DNA of 64,000 nucleotides from Limonium bicolor (Eukaryota > Streptophyta > Magnoliopsida > Caryophyllales > Plumbaginaceae): the NCBI GenBank assembly GCA_023374045.1, contig CM041779.1:558001-622000 (forward strand). Direction: 5' to 3'. A program made the translations under genes and the position numbers. Shown here piece by piece: positions 61,906 to 64,000 of this stretch (position 1 is its first letter; each line of letters begins with the position of its first letter). The notes below the pieces were generated by a model. The model searched no databases. It saw nothing but the letters and a program-made list of their open reading frames with translations, and had not been told where the DNA came from.

Positions 61906-62255
61906 AGGAGTCTTTAAGGGTGTTTAAACATGTAGGAAACATGTGGAAATATTAGGGAATTATTATGGGTGAATTAGGGGTTGAAAAGATGTTAAAACTG
62001 TAAATTTTGACAGTTCCAGGGTTGGTCCGGGTTTGTAAATCGGTACACAAACCCGGACCACTTCAAAAACATGCCAAAGTCTTTAAGGAGTGTTTTAGGG
62101 TGTTTAAACTGTAGGAAACATGTGGAAAGATTAGGGAATGATTATGGGTGAATTAGGGGTTGAAAGAGGTTAAAAACTGTAAAATTTGACAGTTCCAGGG
62201 TTGGTCCGGGTTTGTAAATCGGTACACAAACCTGGATCACTTCAAAAACATGCCA
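61906..62255. repeat. ~175-bp tandem duplication inside the LTR
   Basis: 61906-62080 and 62081-62255 share TTTAAGG(G/A)(G)TGTTT, GTAGGAAACATGTGGAAA, ATTATGGGTGAATTAGGGG, TTGACAGTTCCAGGG and a hairpin. Differences are a few substitutions and small indels. Confidence 0.85.
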
Positions 62256-62375
62256 AAAAGTCATCCTAGGGGTTGGTCCGGGTTTATAACCCGGACACAA
62301 ACCCGGACCACATGAAAAATGGGCAAACTGATTTCCGGGATTGGTCAGGTTTGTAACCCGGACCAAACCCGGACC
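62024..62375. repeat. Four GGTCCGGGTT/AACCCGGACC hairpins
   Basis: Hairpin 1: GGTCCGGGTTTGT (62024-62036) pairs with ACAAACCCGGACC (62047-62059), 13 bp perfect, 10-nt loop. Related inverted repeats follow at about 62199-62237 (two mismatches), 62275-62310 and 62343-62375. Each is preceded by a GGGTTGGTC or GGATTGGTC start and followed by (A)(C/T)TTCAAAAA or CATGAAAAA. Confidence 0.85.
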
Positions 62376-64000
62376 AGTTCAAAAATGCAACAAAATGTGT
62401 TTTTAAGTGTCCTAATGATGAGGAATTGATTGGGGATGGTTTTAGATGATGTTTAGGACTTGTTTGGTGACCTATAAGGTCCTTGGAAGTGTAAACAAGT
62501 TTGAAGTGAGAAAGTTGTGAACTTAAATACACTTGAGTAAAACTAAGATTAACGGGGGTAAGTACGGGAGTAATATTCATTTACCCACCGTAAGGCATAG
62601 ATGTTAATGGAATCACTTGATTATGATGAGTGATTCGAGAGTAAACCGAGGAACGTGAGGTGACCCGGTAAAGTTAACCCATGGTGAAAGGTATGATTTT
62701 CTCATGCCCTGTATGCTAACGTGGCTACACTGATTTGTGTGCTTGTGTGCCGGCTTAATCAAGATAAAAGCATGAAAATGGTTTATTGCTTTGATTGTAA
62801 ATCTTGTTGCGTGGTGTGTGTACTAATTATCCTTGCGTAAGTGTGCGGTATAACTAGCGTTATAGACCGACTCGTATAGAGTATTGATTGGTTAGTGACT
62901 CGTAGAAAGAGTCGTTTCGCAAAATAACGAAAAAGTGGAAACACACGAAAACTATCGAAGCAAGAATAACGATAATGCAAACCTATGAACTCACTAGAAC
63001 GTGAGAGAATTGTACGGGATTAGTAAACTCCCGATAACGGTTAGAGGACCGAAATGAGCAATCCACAAAATAACCCATAGTGAAAAGAAATGATGAAACC
63101 TCTATTAAGAGATTGGTATAGTTCAAGAATATAAACTTTTGAGAGAAGTAAAAGAACAATAAGGAACCATCAAACTCCCTTAAAAAATAGTCGATCTACA
63201 ATATGAGGATCCGACCTAATTTGAGAAAACGTCCCGAACATAAAAAGTATTCAATAAGTTGGGGTAACCCTAAATCTGAGAATACTAGATTGAGAAAATT
63301 CCTAAGCTATTAGATGATATCGAGAGAGATACTTCTAGGCTAATCTATACGACTACAATGTAACTCCGAGAGAGGAGTATTTGGGAAATTGAGTAGTCTG
63401 GTAGAGAAACAGACGTTTGAGAATTTGAGGAGCTAAGTGTATAGTTCCGCTTGATAGTCGAACCTTCCCACTATGCTAGACCTAGAGTAGGGTCGAAACT
63501 GGGGAAGTAAGACTTGTTTGAAAGCCGGTGGTGAGTCTTGTGTATGACTCTGCCCGGAGGTCATGGGTAATGACTTAAAAGATATCCTTTAAGAATTTGA
63601 ATTTAGATTTGAGAACTCGAGAATTGAGAACTTGAGAGTTGAGAGTTAAGATTGAGTATCGTAGAACTTGATTGAGATTTAGAATAAGAGAGCTTGAGTA
63701 AGAGTAACCCAAGGGAATGGGTAAGACAATAAATAAAGACTAAGGCATGGTGAGGTAGAAACCCTCAAGGCCTAAGAGCTAGGTGAAAATAAACTAACTA
63801 CCTTGATGTGTTAGTTAGTGTTTGTATTCAATGTTGAATCCTTGTGTAGTATGCATATGTAATGTATTGCTATCTTGCATGATGATTGAATTAAAATGAA
63901 TCCCATGCTCTCGACAAAGTATTCGGCGTACCTCCGTTAGCACGCGGGGTATGCGAATTTCATGCCAGCAATATACTGAGCCCCTAGGGGCACCGTTTTT

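Larger units (their letters stand above)
59874..64000 (+). repeat. Long gypsy-type LTR, right end outside the window
   Basis: Starts TGAAATACCCCGTACTTAAT at 59874, the same type of start as the LARD LTR on its sense strand. From about 63190 to 64000 it matches the reverse complement of 2530-3370. Since the left-hand relative continues about 390 bp to its terminus at 2155, the full LTR here should be near 4.5 kb. Contents: AT-rich U3-like part, a CT-rich stretch at 60420-60620 (CTCTCTC-type, as often seen just downstream of transcription starts), a tandem duplication and hairpin cluster at 61906-62375, and stretches with no recognisable gene. Whether it is a solo LTR or part of an element beyond the window is unknown. 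Confidence 0.8.

Overview
This is nuclear DNA of a flowering plant. The evidence is spliced genes with short GT-AG introns, a plant-type PARP with two N-terminal SAP domains, a family GT37 fucosyltransferase-like gene, and plant transposon families (CACTA, Mutator-like, Stowaway, copia, Ty3/gypsy with very long LTRs, LINEs). I cannot name the species. Only two host genes are recognised: a GT37 fucosyltransferase-like gene (24028-25948, +) and a complete 18-exon PARP2 gene (51555-58462, +). Almost everything else is mobile DNA, much of it nested.

Layout. 1-2154: decayed LINE ORF2 (+). 2155-3377: terminal piece of a long gypsy-type LTR; a diverged relative lies in the opposite orientation at 59874-64000 and runs off the window. 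3378-17394: a 14-kb CACTA element whose two genes, a TNP2-type transposase and a Transposase_24-type second ORF, are both on the minus strand. It carries a Mutator-like foldback (5748-7267) in an intron and a run of ~194-bp degenerate repeats near its gene-upstream end. 17395-19752: 5' half of a copia element cut off in its integrase, plus a scrap of its LTR. 19753-22397: Mutator-type element with ~240-bp inverted ends. 22560-23480: MITE scrap, LTR scrap and LINE scrap. 24028-25948: GT37 gene. 26300-28430: internally deleted LINE (-). 28507-47476: complete 18.97-kb LTR retrotransposon with 5-bp target duplications, two ~6.7-kb LTRs and a 5.6-kb interior without gag or pol, i.e. a LARD. 47482-48595: CACTA remnant. 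49174-51310: MITEs nested two deep. 51555-58462: PARP2. 59235-59775: MULE-type MITE. 59874-64000: long LTR.

The LARD is the most interesting object. It lies on the minus strand, keeps its primer binding site and polypurine tract, and contains RNA-like structure: a 10-bp hairpin over the primer site that resembles the initiator tRNA acceptor stem, and two neighbouring hairpins related by a compensated base-pair change. Its two LTRs are nearly identical except for one ~470-bp patch rich in substitutions. They carry the same ~194-bp degenerate repeat found in the CACTA element.

Many differences between near-identical copies are 1-2-base indels, and the transposon ORFs and the GT37 splice junction show single-base frame conflicts. 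Some of these may be assembly errors. All coordinates and exons were read by eye. Family assignments rest on remembered motifs, not on searches.
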